From the NCBI RefSeq assembly GCF_005502935.1, contig NZ_SCMP01000013.1, forward strand, positions 1 to 64,000: a stretch of DNA of 64,000 nt. Reading direction: 5' to 3'. Under the pieces are notes generated by a model, which ran no database searches, was not told the origin of the DNA, and saw only the letters and a list, made by a program, of their open reading frames with translations. The stretch's first letter is position 1. Each line of letters opens with the position of its first letter. Shown in pieces: positions 45,569-54,383 of the stretch. A program made the translations under genes and the position numbers. This DNA is from Pseudomonas sp. 2FG. GTDB lineage: Bacteria; Pseudomonadota; Gammaproteobacteria; Pseudomonadales; Pseudomonadaceae.

Positions 45569-46498
45569 GTGTCTGAAGGGTATCCAAAGGTCTCTCTGGT
45601 TGTTCCTGTTTATAATGCGGAAGGGTATATAGCGGAGGCGATAGATAGTATACTGGCGCAGTCTTATGAAAATATCGAACTAATAGTCATTGATGATGGC
45701 TCGTCTGACGGGTCACTTAAGATCATAAATGCGTATGCCGATCGCTGTACTGTAATCTCACAGGAAAATCGCGGTCAATCAGCGGCGCTTAATGCCGGCT
45801 GGCAGATCAGTACGGGAGATATGCTTGGCTACTTAAGCGCAGACGATAAGCTTGAGAGTGATGCTATTGAATGCTTGGTTTCTGCTTGGAGAGCTCAACC
45901 GGAAGCGGTGATGGTATACCCGGATTACTGGTTAATAGACGAGTATTCCCGTGCTTTTCGCCTTGTCGAGGTGCCATCCTTCGATTATTCGGATGTGGTG
46001 CTCAGAGGTGTCTGTCCTGTGGGGCCTGGTGCTTTATTTAAGCGAGAACTTCTCGAGTTGACGGGGGGGTGGGATTGTCAGTTAAGGCAAATTCCTGATT
46101 ATGATTTTCTGTTGCGGGTTGGTCTGTTTGGCAATGTGTTGCATGTTCGCAAGGCATTGGCAGGTTTTCGCGTTCATGGTGGTTCCCAAACCTTTGCTGC
46201 TTCGGATGAGGCGAAGGCAAGAGAGTATCACTATGTATTGGATAAGTTTTTTTCTCGTGATGATGTGCCTGCTGTTTTTCGTGATAAGCGACCAATGGCC
46301 GAGGCTAACTCACTTGTCTTGATGGCTCGATTGCATTTGCGTGCGGGGCGCTACCTGAGAGCGCTCGGCTGCTTGAAGCAGGCTTATAGTCTTATAGGGG
46401 TTGCTGTTCTTAATTATAGAAGCATTCGTTTGTTGATTAATGGTGTTTTTGGTCGGGCGCTCCATGGGTTTCGAGTGGCATACTCAAAATGGATTTGA
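45569..46498 (+). CDS. Family 2 glycosyltransferase
   Basis: A GT-A enzyme adding one sugar of the O unit. VSLVVPVYNAEGYI starts the domain and LIVIDDGSSDGSLK carries the Asp pair; LGYLSADDKLE is the DxD-type metal motif. GGWDCQLRQIPDYDFLLR follows the expected acceptor region. GTG 45569 is favoured (AAAGGG seven bases upstream) over TTG 45563. Its end overlaps the start of wzy by ten bases. Composition is AT-rich like wzx and wzy, consistent with joint acquisition. Confidence 0.9.
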   Translation: MSEGYPKVSLVVPVYNAEGYIAEAIDSILAQSYENIELIVIDDGSSDGSLKIINAYADRCTVISQENRGQSAALNAGWQISTGDMLGYLSADDKLESDAIECLVSAWRAQPEAVMVYPDYWLIDEYSRAFRLVEVPSFDYSDVVLRGVCPVGPGALFKRELLELTGGWDCQLRQIPDYDFLLRVGLFGNVLHVRKALAGFRVHGGSQTFAASDEAKAREYHYVLDKFFSRDDVPAVFRDKRPMAEANSLVLMARLHLRAGRYLRALGCLKQAYSLIGVAVLNYRSIRLLINGVFGRALHGFRVAYSKWI

Positions 46499-47979
46499 AT
46501 AAAATTATACGTTCAGGCCTCAAGGGCGAGTCAGGGGTGGTAATGGGCGAATTGCTTCTGACGGTGTGTTCTAGAGAAATTTGGCTTTCTATTTTTACAG
46601 CCGCTTTCCTCTTGTTGTGCTTTGGTTCGTTTTTTCATTATCCCGGGAGTGCTCTTGTACTCCTGTTCTTTCAGCTGGCTTTCCTTTTGATGTTCATGCT
46701 GGCCTGGATGCGCCCGTTTGTGGGTTCTTACTTCTTTTTGGCATTATTCTTGTTTCTGGGGTTTTGCCTTAAATTCAATGTTCATCTTCTTGTTGAATAT
46801 CCATTCGTTGAGCCTGTCGGTGATTTTGATGGGGCTCCCGAGGATTGGGATAGAGCCTTAACTGGGGCGGCAGTTGCTGCTTTAGGGGTCTTGGTGTTTA
46901 GGGTTTTGCAATTAGCTAGATACTATTTTTATCCTTCGACTGGGTCTGTTGCAGGTCAGATGGTTCCTGCTTGGTATTCGAAACTGTCCGGGGGTGTCTG
47001 GGCTGTCTTGATACTGTTCTTCATTGTTTTGTACGTGGCGAATTATTTTTTTGCTTTTTTCCAGACTGGGGTAAACCCGCTTCACGCGCTTCCTTTTGGC
47101 TTGGGTGCTGTGCTTGCATGGCTTTGCTATTGTGGTGCAATTGTTGCTCTTTATCTTGTGTTGGACTGGGAGTCTGCTCGAAGAAAAGACCGTACGTGGC
47201 CAATTGTGTGGTCACTTTGTTTATTTGGTGTGTTGGTGTCTGTGTCGTTGGCCAGCAGGGCGACAATGATCCTGATCTTCTTAAGTGTTTCTGTGGCTTT
47301 GGTTTTTCATAAGAAAGACCTGTTTCTCCAGTTGTTGAGAGTTTGGCGGTGGAGAATTCTGATTTTGCCGGTTGTGTCTCTGTTCATTAGCCTCGTCCTC
47401 GTTTCTTGGTTTAGGATGAATACTTACAACTATGAGCCCGCAGCGGTTTCCGCTGTGCAGGCTGCGGATCAGATAGCGTCAGCTCAATTCGAGGAGGCGA
47501 GCATTACGCCAACGTTAATGCTTGTCGAGGTGATGCGTCTGAGTGTTGACCGTTGGATCGGACTTGAAGGGATGTTGGTGTTTTCGGTAAGTGATGCGCG
47601 TGGGTTATTTATGTTGAAGGGTATTTTGAGTGAGAGCCCGAACGCGGGCGTCAATTCAATCTATCAACAACTCTCTCGCTCGCCTTATAAGTTTTTAGAG
47701 AATTTTACTTATCTGACTTTGCCAGGAGCGCCGGCGCTATTGTTTTCAAGCGGTTCGTTGATAATTACTTTTGGTGGTATGTTTTTGCTTACGGCTCTTT
47801 TGGGTTTGTTTGATGGCTTCACTTTTTGGGCGTCGCAGAGTAGGTTCGTGACTTCCTGGATAGGAGTTCTGATGGCCAATGCTGTATGTCAAATGAACTC
47901 TCCCTATCTGTGGGTTGTGTTTGTTGTGGAGTCTTTTTTGGCTCTGAGTGCTCTCGCTTTTATTATTAGGAGGGCATGA
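46489..47979 (+). CDS. wzy: Wzy-like O-antigen polymerase
   Basis: A 496-residue integral membrane protein with about 12 hydrophobic segments and a large periplasmic-type loop near residues 310-390. Wzy proteins are poorly conserved; the call rests on topology, length, and position between wzx and glycosyltransferases. It would join flipped O units into chains. It overlaps the GT2 gene upstream by ten bases and ends one base before the SDR start. Strongly AT-rich. An alternative would be another polytopic membrane protein of the locus. Confidence 0.72.
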   Translation: MDLNKIIRSGLKGESGVVMGELLLTVCSREIWLSIFTAAFLLLCFGSFFHYPGSALVLLFFQLAFLLMFMLAWMRPFVGSYFFLALFLFLGFCLKFNVHLLVEYPFVEPVGDFDGAPEDWDRALTGAAVAALGVLVFRVLQLARYYFYPSTGSVAGQMVPAWYSKLSGGVWAVLILFFIVLYVANYFFAFFQTGVNPLHALPFGLGAVLAWLCYCGAIVALYLVLDWESARRKDRTWPIVWSLCLFGVLVSVSLASRATMILIFLSVSVALVFHKKDLFLQLLRVWRWRILILPVVSLFISLVLVSWFRMNTYNYEPAAVSAVQAADQIASAQFEEASITPTLMLVEVMRLSVDRWIGLEGMLVFSVSDARGLFMLKGILSESPNAGVNSIYQQLSRSPYKFLENFTYLTLPGAPALLFSSGSLIITFGGMFLLTALLGLFDGFTFWASQSRFVTSWIGVLMANAVCQMNSPYLWVVFVVESFLALSALAFIIRRA

Positions 47980-47980
47980 G

Positions 47981-48937
47981 ATGAGCGTTGGGCATTCGGC
48001 TGATAAAAAGATTGTTTGTGTAACGGGCGGAACTGGTTTCATTGGGTCCTATCTATTACCTGCCCTATTAAGCCAGAAAGATATAGGCGTGCGGGTTTTG
48101 CAAAGGTCGGTTGCTGCGAAAGTATCCGAGCAGGTGACGACTTTTAGTGGTGATCTTCTTGATAGAGACAGTTTGGCCAAGTTTTTGAGCGGGGCTCATA
48201 GTGTTATCAATCTTGCTCTGCCATCAGTGGAGCACGGCGAAAAAAGTATATTGGCCGTACAAAATCTTGCGCAGATGAGTCGTCATGCTGGTGTTAAACG
48301 GATGCTTCATATTAGTACTGCCATGGTTGTCGGCTCCTCGGGAGGAACTTGTGTAAACGAGGACACACTGTGTAAGCCCATTAATGCATATGAGCGTCAT
48401 AAGTTTCTTGCTGAGCAAGTCATTCAGCAGGAGTTAGCCGGCAGTGTTGATCTAGGCATCCTGCGCCCTACCGCTGTTTTTGGTACCGGGGGTAAGAATT
48501 TGCTCAAGTTGATTGGTGTCATCGCTCAAGCCGCTCCGTGGTACAGGCTCTTGCTTCGATTCGTTCACGGGGATAGGCGCATGCACCTTGTCAGCGTTGA
48601 GGATGTTGTCGCCGCTATTGTTTTTCTTACCATGAGTGCACGTTCACTTGAGGGCAACATTTTCCTTATCTCTGCGGACCATGAGCCATGCAATAACTAT
48701 CAGGCAATAGATGCCATCTTGGGGGGGGAGATGGGTAAGCCCATGCCAAAGCGTTCAATGTGCCTGCCGCACTGGGGGTTGCGATTGTTGTTGGCACTGG
48801 CAGGGCGATCTCAATCCAATCCACAGCTTATTTATGACAGCAGCAAGCTGCAGTCGTGGGGGTTTCAGCGCAAAACCGACTTCGAAAGTGATGTGAAACG
48901 GTTTGCGTACAGCTATAAGGCAGAGAGTCGTTCCTGA
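47981..48937 (+). CDS. NAD-dependent epimerase/dehydratase (extended SDR)
   Basis: A nucleotide-sugar modifying SDR of about 318 residues. KIVCVTGGTGFIGSYLL is the NAD-binding motif, HISTAMVVGSSGG the serine strand and YERHK gives YxxxK. VSVEDVVAAI and LRPTAVFGTGG match extended SDRs similar to WbpV-type 4-reductases. ATG 47981 is used because TAGGAGG lies seven bases before it; the reading could extend to 47948 without support. It overlaps the GT4 gene by one base (TGATGA). Substrate unknown. Confidence 0.86.
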   Translation: MSVGHSADKKIVCVTGGTGFIGSYLLPALLSQKDIGVRVLQRSVAAKVSEQVTTFSGDLLDRDSLAKFLSGAHSVINLALPSVEHGEKSILAVQNLAQMSRHAGVKRMLHISTAMVVGSSGGTCVNEDTLCKPINAYERHKFLAEQVIQQELAGSVDLGILRPTAVFGTGGKNLLKLIGVIAQAAPWYRLLLRFVHGDRRMHLVSVEDVVAAIVFLTMSARSLEGNIFLISADHEPCNNYQAIDAILGGEMGKPMPKRSMCLPHWGLRLLLALAGRSQSNPQLIYDSSKLQSWGFQRKTDFESDVKRFAYSYKAESRS

Positions 48938-50073
48938 TGAAAGTGCTGCATGTTTCGGACGCTATCGATCCTTCCTTGGGGGGCGGGACGGCGGAGCGTA
49001 CTTTTCAACTGGCTCTAGCGCTGCATCGAGCAGGTGTTGGCTGCACGGTGCTTTGTACGAATCTTGGACTGGGTAAGAAGCGCAAGGCCGAGCTCCAGGC
49101 GATCGAGCTGATCGCCGTGCCGACTTTGATGCGAAGGTTTCTGATTCCGCGAATTTCATTGAAGCGCATCAAGGCGCTGGTGGCGGATGCGGATGTCGTG
49201 CATGTCACCGGGCACTGGAGTGTTCTGGGGGCGCTGGTTTGTTTGGCTGCCCTTCGGCTGGGGCGCCCCTATGTTTATTGTCCTGCTGGGTCGTTGCGAG
49301 TCTTTGGGCGATCCGCTCCGTTGAAGCGGCTCTATAACGGGCTTGTTGGTAAGCGGATTGTCCAGGGCGCATCTCGTTGCCTGGCTGTGACCGAACTTGA
49401 GCGGGAGCAGTTTCACGAGTATGGGGTGGCGGATTCCCGAATCGGCCTGTTGGCAAATGGCGTGCACCCCGACCCCGATATGATTGCTGACCCTCAGGCC
49501 TTCAGGGATCGTTATGGTTTGGATGGCGGACCGCTCATTCTTTTTCTTGGCCGCCTCAGTCCTATCAAGGGGCCTGATCTGCTTTTGACGGCCTTCTGCA
49601 AAATTGTTTCGCAACTGGGGGCGGCCAAACTTGTGTTCGCCGGGCCCGACGCGGAGCTGGGTGAGCAATTACGCGCTAGGGTTGTTGCTGCAGGATTGTC
49701 CGAACGTGTGGTGTTCACAGGGTTTCTGGCTGGGCAGGACAAGCAGAGTGCTTTGGCTGCTGCCGATCTTCTGGTCGTGCCGTCTCGTCAGGAGGCCATG
49801 TCATTGGTTGCCTTGGAAGCAGGCCTGTGCGGAACCCCTGTGTTGTTGACCGACCAGTGTGGTTTCGATGAGGTGCAAAGCATGGGTGGTGGGGGTGTAG
49901 TCAGGGTGGATGTCGATGAGTTGGCCAAGGCCATGCACGTCATGCTGCAAGACCCACAGGAGCTGCGTGCCAAGGGTGAGCGTTTACGCGAGCTGGTGCT
50001 ATCCCGTTACACCTGGGACGGGCTGACACGGCGTGCGCTGGCGCTTTACGGCGATCTTAAGTCCGCGCGTTAG
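48937..50073 (+). CDS. Family 4 glycosyltransferase
   Basis: A 378-residue GT-B enzyme. VLHVSDAIDPSLGGGTAERT is the N-terminal acceptor-side motif and LILFLGRLSPIKGPDLLL the start of the donor-binding half. VVPSRQEAMSLVALEAG gives the E..x7..E catalytic pattern. It adds a sugar to the growing lipid-linked unit on the cytoplasmic face. The ATG overlaps the preceding stop, so the genes are coupled. Composition rises to intermediate GC here, marking the end of the AT-rich block. Confidence 0.9.
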   Translation: MKVLHVSDAIDPSLGGGTAERTFQLALALHRAGVGCTVLCTNLGLGKKRKAELQAIELIAVPTLMRRFLIPRISLKRIKALVADADVVHVTGHWSVLGALVCLAALRLGRPYVYCPAGSLRVFGRSAPLKRLYNGLVGKRIVQGASRCLAVTELEREQFHEYGVADSRIGLLANGVHPDPDMIADPQAFRDRYGLDGGPLILFLGRLSPIKGPDLLLTAFCKIVSQLGAAKLVFAGPDAELGEQLRARVVAAGLSERVVFTGFLAGQDKQSALAAADLLVVPSRQEAMSLVALEAGLCGTPVLLTDQCGFDEVQSMGGGGVVRVDVDELAKAMHVMLQDPQELRAKGERLRELVLSRYTWDGLTRRALALYGDLKSAR

Positions 50074-50113
50074 AAGCGTAGTGCCTGGCGTGGCCAACTG
50101 AAAGTGAACAACC

Positions 50114-51358
50114 TTGAAGTTATTACTCGTTTCCCAGTATTTCATCCCTGAAAACTTCATCATCAACGACGTGGTTCGCATGCTCTCCGCTCAGGGCCAC
50201 GAGGTCGTCGTTGTGACAGGCAAGCCCAACTATCCGGACGGGGAGGTATTTCCCGGTTATCGGGCGGGTGGGGTTCAGCGCGAGTTATTTTGGGAAAAGG
50301 TCGAAGTGATCCGTGTGCCGCTTTGGCCGCGAGGCAATGGTGGTGCTCGTAATTTGATCCTGAATTACCTTTCATTTGTGTTCTCCGGCCTCGTCTTCTG
50401 TCCGTGGCTGCTAAGAAAGCGTGAGTTCGACGCTATCCTGGTGTTTGCGCCGTCTCCGATCACCCAGGTTATTCCGGCTATCCTGCTCAAATGGCTGAAG
50501 AGGGCTCACCTGGCCGTATGGGTTCAAGATCTGTGGCCGGAGAGTCTGGCGGCCACTGGGTTCGTCAGGCTCCCGCACCTTCTCAAGGCGGTTGGCTATC
50601 TCGTCAGGGGAATATATGCAGGGTGCGATACCTTGCTGGTTCAATCCCGTGCGTTCGTCGAGCCTGTGGCTCGCTATGCGCGGCGGGAAAAGATCATCTA
50701 TTACCCCAATTCAATGGATATTCAGTCGCCGACCGTAGCCGTGGAGAGGATTTCGCCCGAATTGGCCGGGGACCTTGAGCAGCATTTCAGTGTTGTTTTC
50801 GCGGGCAATCTGGGTACGGCCCAAGCGCTCGAGACTCTACTCGAGGCAGCTATTCAACTGAAACACGACCCGGAAGTCCGCTTGGTACTCGTCGGCAGCG
50901 GCAGCCGGCTCGCCTGGCTGCAGGCGCAGAAGCAGGCACACCAACTGGATAATTTGCTGCTACCTGGGCGCTTTCCAATGGAGACGATGCCGCAGATTTT
51001 CGAGCGTGCGGATGTTTTGCTGGTGTCGCTCAGGGATGAGGAGATCTTCGCTCAGACAATTCCGAGTAAAATCCAGGCCTATCTTGCCGCCGGGCGACCG
51101 GTTATTGCCTCGCTGCGAGGCGAGGGCGCGCGCGTCGTGATGGAGGCAGGGGCGGGAAGGGCTTGCGAACCCGATGATCCCGCTGCTCTGGCTGCGCTGA
51201 TCTGCACCATGAAGAATCTACCTGCCGTTGAGCTTCAAGCCATGGGGCGGGCCGGTAAAGCGTATTTCTATGAACATTTCGAGATGAGCAGTCAGGTGAC
51301 GCGCCTGGTTGAGATTCTCGATACCCAGCGCAAGGAGCGACAGTCGTGCGTGTATTGA
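50114..51358 (+). CDS. Family 4 glycosyltransferase, WbuB-like
   Basis: A 414-residue GT-B enzyme like WbuB/WbjE, which transfer N-acetylated 6-deoxy-amino sugars. MKLLLVSQYFIPENFIIND with TGKPNYPDGEVFPGY is characteristic of this group, and WVQDLWPESLAATGF is a well-kept signature. IPSKIQAYLAAGRPVIA forms the donor site. Initiation is TTG at 50114. It lies just before three genes that make a 2-acetamido-2,6-dideoxy-L-hexose donor, so it probably uses that sugar. It overlaps the next gene by 13 bases. Confidence 0.88.
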   Translation: MKLLLVSQYFIPENFIINDVVRMLSAQGHEVVVVTGKPNYPDGEVFPGYRAGGVQRELFWEKVEVIRVPLWPRGNGGARNLILNYLSFVFSGLVFCPWLLRKREFDAILVFAPSPITQVIPAILLKWLKRAHLAVWVQDLWPESLAATGFVRLPHLLKAVGYLVRGIYAGCDTLLVQSRAFVEPVARYARREKIIYYPNSMDIQSPTVAVERISPELAGDLEQHFSVVFAGNLGTAQALETLLEAAIQLKHDPEVRLVLVGSGSRLAWLQAQKQAHQLDNLLLPGRFPMETMPQIFERADVLLVSLRDEEIFAQTIPSKIQAYLAAGRPVIASLRGEGARVVMEAGAGRACEPDDPAALAALICTMKNLPAVELQAMGRAGKAYFYEHFEMSSQVTRLVEILDTQRKERQSCVY

Positions 51359-52203
51359 TAGTGGGCGTAACGGGCATGCTAGGCAGTGCCGTACTCAGGA
51401 CCTTAAGCCAGGATCCGGAACATGAGGTCTGGGGCACGCTGCGTAGCGCCGGCGCGCTGCGGCATTTTGCCGAGCAGGACAGGGGGCGCTTGCTGAGTGG
51501 GGTGGATGTGCTCGACCAGGATGCGCTGGTCAGCGTGCTGGAGCGTATCCGTCCGGATGTGGTCATTAACTGCGTAGGCCTGATCAAGCAGTTGGCCGAT
51601 GCCAAAGACCCGCTTTCGGCTTTGCCGATTAATGCCATGTTGCCGCATCGCTTAGCGAGGCTTTGCGGACTGGCAGGCGCTCGCTTGATTCATGTGAGCA
51701 CGGATTGCGTGTTCTCTGGTCGTAAGGGTGGGTATGTCGAAGCTGATATCTCCGATGCCGAAGACATCTATGGCAAGTCCAAGTTTATTGGTGAGCTTCA
51801 TGAGGTAGCGCATGCGATTACGCTGCGTACGTCGATCATCGGTCATGAACTCGGCAGCAACAATGCCTTGGTCGACTGGTTTCTTGCGCAAGAGGGCCCG
51901 GTCAAGGGTTATGCCAAGGCCCTCTTCTCCGGGTTGCCCACGGTCGAGCTGGCTCGGGTAATGAAGGACTATGTGATCCCGAGTCCCGAACTGCATGGGC
52001 TCTATCATGTGTCGGTCGAGCCGATCGACAAGTTATCGCTGCTCAGGCTGGTGGCGGAAGTGTACGGAAAGAAGATCGAAATCATTCCAGATGAGCAAGT
52101 CTGTATCGACCGCTCATTGGATTCGTCACGCTTTTGCCAGGCAACCGGTTATGTGCCGCCGACTTGGTTCGAACTGGTCAAGATGATGCATGACCAGCGT
52201 TAA
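51346..52203 (+). CDS. RmlD-like sugar-nucleotide reductase (WbvR-type)
   Basis: A 285-residue extended SDR similar to RmlD: VLIVGVTGMLGSAVL, STDCVFSGRKGGYVEAD and YGKSK (YxxxK). It starts with GTG 51346, preceded by AAGGAG. Between a 4,6-dehydratase/5-epimerase and a 2-epimerase, it should reduce the 4-keto intermediate of a UDP-2-acetamido-2,6-dideoxy-L-hexose. It lacks the C-terminal cupin of WbjC/CapF (about 370 residues), which does 3-epimerisation to L-FucNAc. Length therefore favours the WbvR branch leading to UDP-L-RhaNAc and UDP-L-QuiNAc. Confidence 0.82.
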   Translation: MRVLIVGVTGMLGSAVLRTLSQDPEHEVWGTLRSAGALRHFAEQDRGRLLSGVDVLDQDALVSVLERIRPDVVINCVGLIKQLADAKDPLSALPINAMLPHRLARLCGLAGARLIHVSTDCVFSGRKGGYVEADISDAEDIYGKSKFIGELHEVAHAITLRTSIIGHELGSNNALVDWFLAQEGPVKGYAKALFSGLPTVELARVMKDYVIPSPELHGLYHVSVEPIDKLSLLRLVAEVYGKKIEIIPDEQVCIDRSLDSSRFCQATGYVPPTWFELVKMMHDQR

Positions 52204-52233
52204 TTTTTATATTTTCTAGTTTGGTGACTGTTT

Positions 52234-53244
52234 ATGTTCGATGACAAAGTCTTGATGATTACCGGCGGTACTGGTTCGTTCGGTAATACCGTGCTGAAGC
52301 GCTTCCTCGATACCAACGTCAAGGAAATCCGGGTGTTCAGCCGGGACGAGAAGAAGCAGGAGGACATGCGCATCGCCTTGGCGAACGATAAGGTCAAGTT
52401 CTACATTGGTGATGTTCGGGATTACAGCAGCGTGGCACAGGCGATGGTCGGCGTTGACTATATCTTCCACGCTGCGGCTCTGAAACAGGTGCCTTCCTGC
52501 GAGTTTTATCCAATGGAGGCGGTCAAGACTAATGTCATCGGTACAGAAAATGTGCTGAATGCTGCAATTGCCACAGACGTCAAACGGGTAGTAGTGCTTA
52601 GTACCGATAAAGCGGTGTACCCGATCAATGCCATGGGCATCTCCAAGGCGATGGCGGAAAAGCTTATGGTCGCCAAATCGCGGATGATTCCAGAGTCTGG
52701 TCCGGTTATTTGCGCGACTCGCTACGGTAACGTGATGGCTTCGCGTGGCTCGGTGATCCCGCTGTTTATCAGTCAGCTCAAGAGTGGCGAGCCACTGACT
52801 GTAACCGATCCGAACATGACCCGCTTTCTGATGTCGCTGGAGGATTCGGTCGATCTTGTATTGCATGCATTCGAGCATGCTGAGCAGGGCGACATCTTTG
52901 TGCAAAAGGCTCCCGCTTCAACGGTGGCGGATCTTGCTCAGGCGCTCAAGGAGCTGTTTTCCCGCGAAAACCCAGTCAAGGTTATCGGCACTCGGCATGG
53001 CGAGAAGCTTTATGAGTCACTGATTTCCCGCGAGGAAATGGCCAAGGCCGAAGACATGGGGCGCTATTACCGAATTCCGGCGGATAACCGGGACCTCAAC
53101 TACAAAAAGTTCTTCGTTGAGGGAGAGCAGCATATTTCCGAACTGGATGACTACACCTCGCACAATACCGAGCGCCTGAACATTCAAGGTATCAAGGATG
53201 TATTGCTGAAGCTGGATTACATTCAGGAGCAGCTCGATGCTTAA
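52234..53244 (+). CDS. wbjB: UDP-GlcNAc 4,6-dehydratase/5-epimerase
   Basis: A 336-residue member of the WbjB/FnlA/CapE family that begins conversion of UDP-GlcNAc into 2-acetamido-2,6-dideoxy-L-hexoses. MFDDKVLMITGGTGSFGNTV carries the NAD motif, and HAAALKQVPSCE is typical. The catalytic segment reads STDKAVYPINAMGISK, with Met in place of Tyr in the YxxxK motif, normal in this group. Symbols wbvB or fnlA could apply equally depending on the end product. It overlaps the next gene by eight bases. Confidence 0.92.
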   Translation: MFDDKVLMITGGTGSFGNTVLKRFLDTNVKEIRVFSRDEKKQEDMRIALANDKVKFYIGDVRDYSSVAQAMVGVDYIFHAAALKQVPSCEFYPMEAVKTNVIGTENVLNAAIATDVKRVVVLSTDKAVYPINAMGISKAMAEKLMVAKSRMIPESGPVICATRYGNVMASRGSVIPLFISQLKSGEPLTVTDPNMTRFLMSLEDSVDLVLHAFEHAEQGDIFVQKAPASTVADLAQALKELFSRENPVKVIGTRHGEKLYESLISREEMAKAEDMGRYYRIPADNRDLNYKKFFVEGEQHISELDDYTSHNTERLNIQGIKDVLLKLDYIQEQLDA

Positions 53245-54364
53245 GGTAATGACGCTGGTTGGCACTCGCCCGGAGCTGATCAAGATGAGCCGCGTGATCG
53301 CGGAGTTGGATAAGCAGGTTCAGCACGTTCTGGTGCACTCGGGGCAGAACTACGATTTCGAACTGAATCAAGTGTTTTTCGATGATCTGGAAATTCGCAA
53401 GCCGGATCATTTCCTGGGGGCTGCTGGCGATACCGCGGCAAAGACCATCGCCGAGGTGATTTCCAAGGCCGACGAGGTATTCGAGCTGGAAAAGCCTGAT
53501 GCGCTCTTGCTGTATGGCGACACCAACACTTGCTTAGCGGTGATTGCGGCCAAGCGCCGGAAAATTCCTGTCTTTCACATGGAGGCTGGAAATCGTTGTT
53601 TCGATCAGCGCGTGCCGGAGGAGCTGAACCGCAAGGTGCTCGACCATTTGAGCGATATCAATATGGTGCTGACCGAGCATGCTCGCCGCTATTTGATTGC
53701 CGAAGGTATTCGCCCGGAAACCATCATCAAGACGGGCTCGCATATGGAGGAGGTGCTGGACTACTACATGCCACGAATCCAGGCGTCTGATGTGCTGGTT
53801 CGGGAAGGGTTGGAGGAGGATAAGTTTTTCATCGTCAGCGCCCACCGGGAAGAGAACGTCGATACGCCGGAGAACCTGCGGGACTTGTTGGAAACTCTGC
53901 GAGCGCTGGCTGAGACCTATCAGTACCCGATCATCGTTTCCACGCACCCGCGCACGCGTAAACGTTTGGAGGCTCTTGGCGAATCGCTGGACCATCCGCT
54001 GATTCGCTTCGTCAAACCCTTCGGTTTGTTGGATTACATCAAGCTGCAGATGTCGGCGTTCTGCGTGCTCTCTGACAGTGGCACCATTACCGAAGAGGCT
54101 TCGCTGCTGAACCTGCCGGCGATCACCATTCGCAATGCCCATGAGCGGCCTGAGGGCATGGATGAGGGCACACTGATCATGAGTGGCCTGAGAAAGGAAC
54201 GTGTGCTGGAGGCGGTGCGTGTGTTGACCAGCCAGCATGATCGTGCCCGGCGCGTGATTCCCGTGGTGAAGGACTATCAGGCGGGGCCTGTTTCGAAGCA
54301 GGTCGTCAGGGTAGTGCTCAGCTACACGGACTACATCAACCGCACTGTCTGGTCGAAAGCCTGA
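53237..54364 (+). CDS. wbjD: Non-hydrolysing UDP-N-acetyl-sugar 2-epimerase
   Basis: A 375-residue WecB-type epimerase. VMTLVGTRPELIKMSRVI opens the fold, HMEAGNRCFDQRVPEELNR is the active-site segment, and SAHREENVD and SDSGTITEEA are conserved. In the WbjD/FnlC/WbvD group it inverts carbon 2 of the reduced L-sugar nucleotide, finishing UDP-L-FucNAc or UDP-L-QuiNAc. It overlaps the dehydratase gene by eight bases, so the three enzymes are co-made. Confidence 0.93.
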   Translation: MLKVMTLVGTRPELIKMSRVIAELDKQVQHVLVHSGQNYDFELNQVFFDDLEIRKPDHFLGAAGDTAAKTIAEVISKADEVFELEKPDALLLYGDTNTCLAVIAAKRRKIPVFHMEAGNRCFDQRVPEELNRKVLDHLSDINMVLTEHARRYLIAEGIRPETIIKTGSHMEEVLDYYMPRIQASDVLVREGLEEDKFFIVSAHREENVDTPENLRDLLETLRALAETYQYPIIVSTHPRTRKRLEALGESLDHPLIRFVKPFGLLDYIKLQMSAFCVLSDSGTITEEASLLNLPAITIRNAHERPEGMDEGTLIMSGLRKERVLEAVRVLTSQHDRARRVIPVVKDYQAGPVSKQVVRVVLSYTDYINRTVWSKA

Positions 54365-54383
54365 GCATTCCCGAGGTAAAGAG

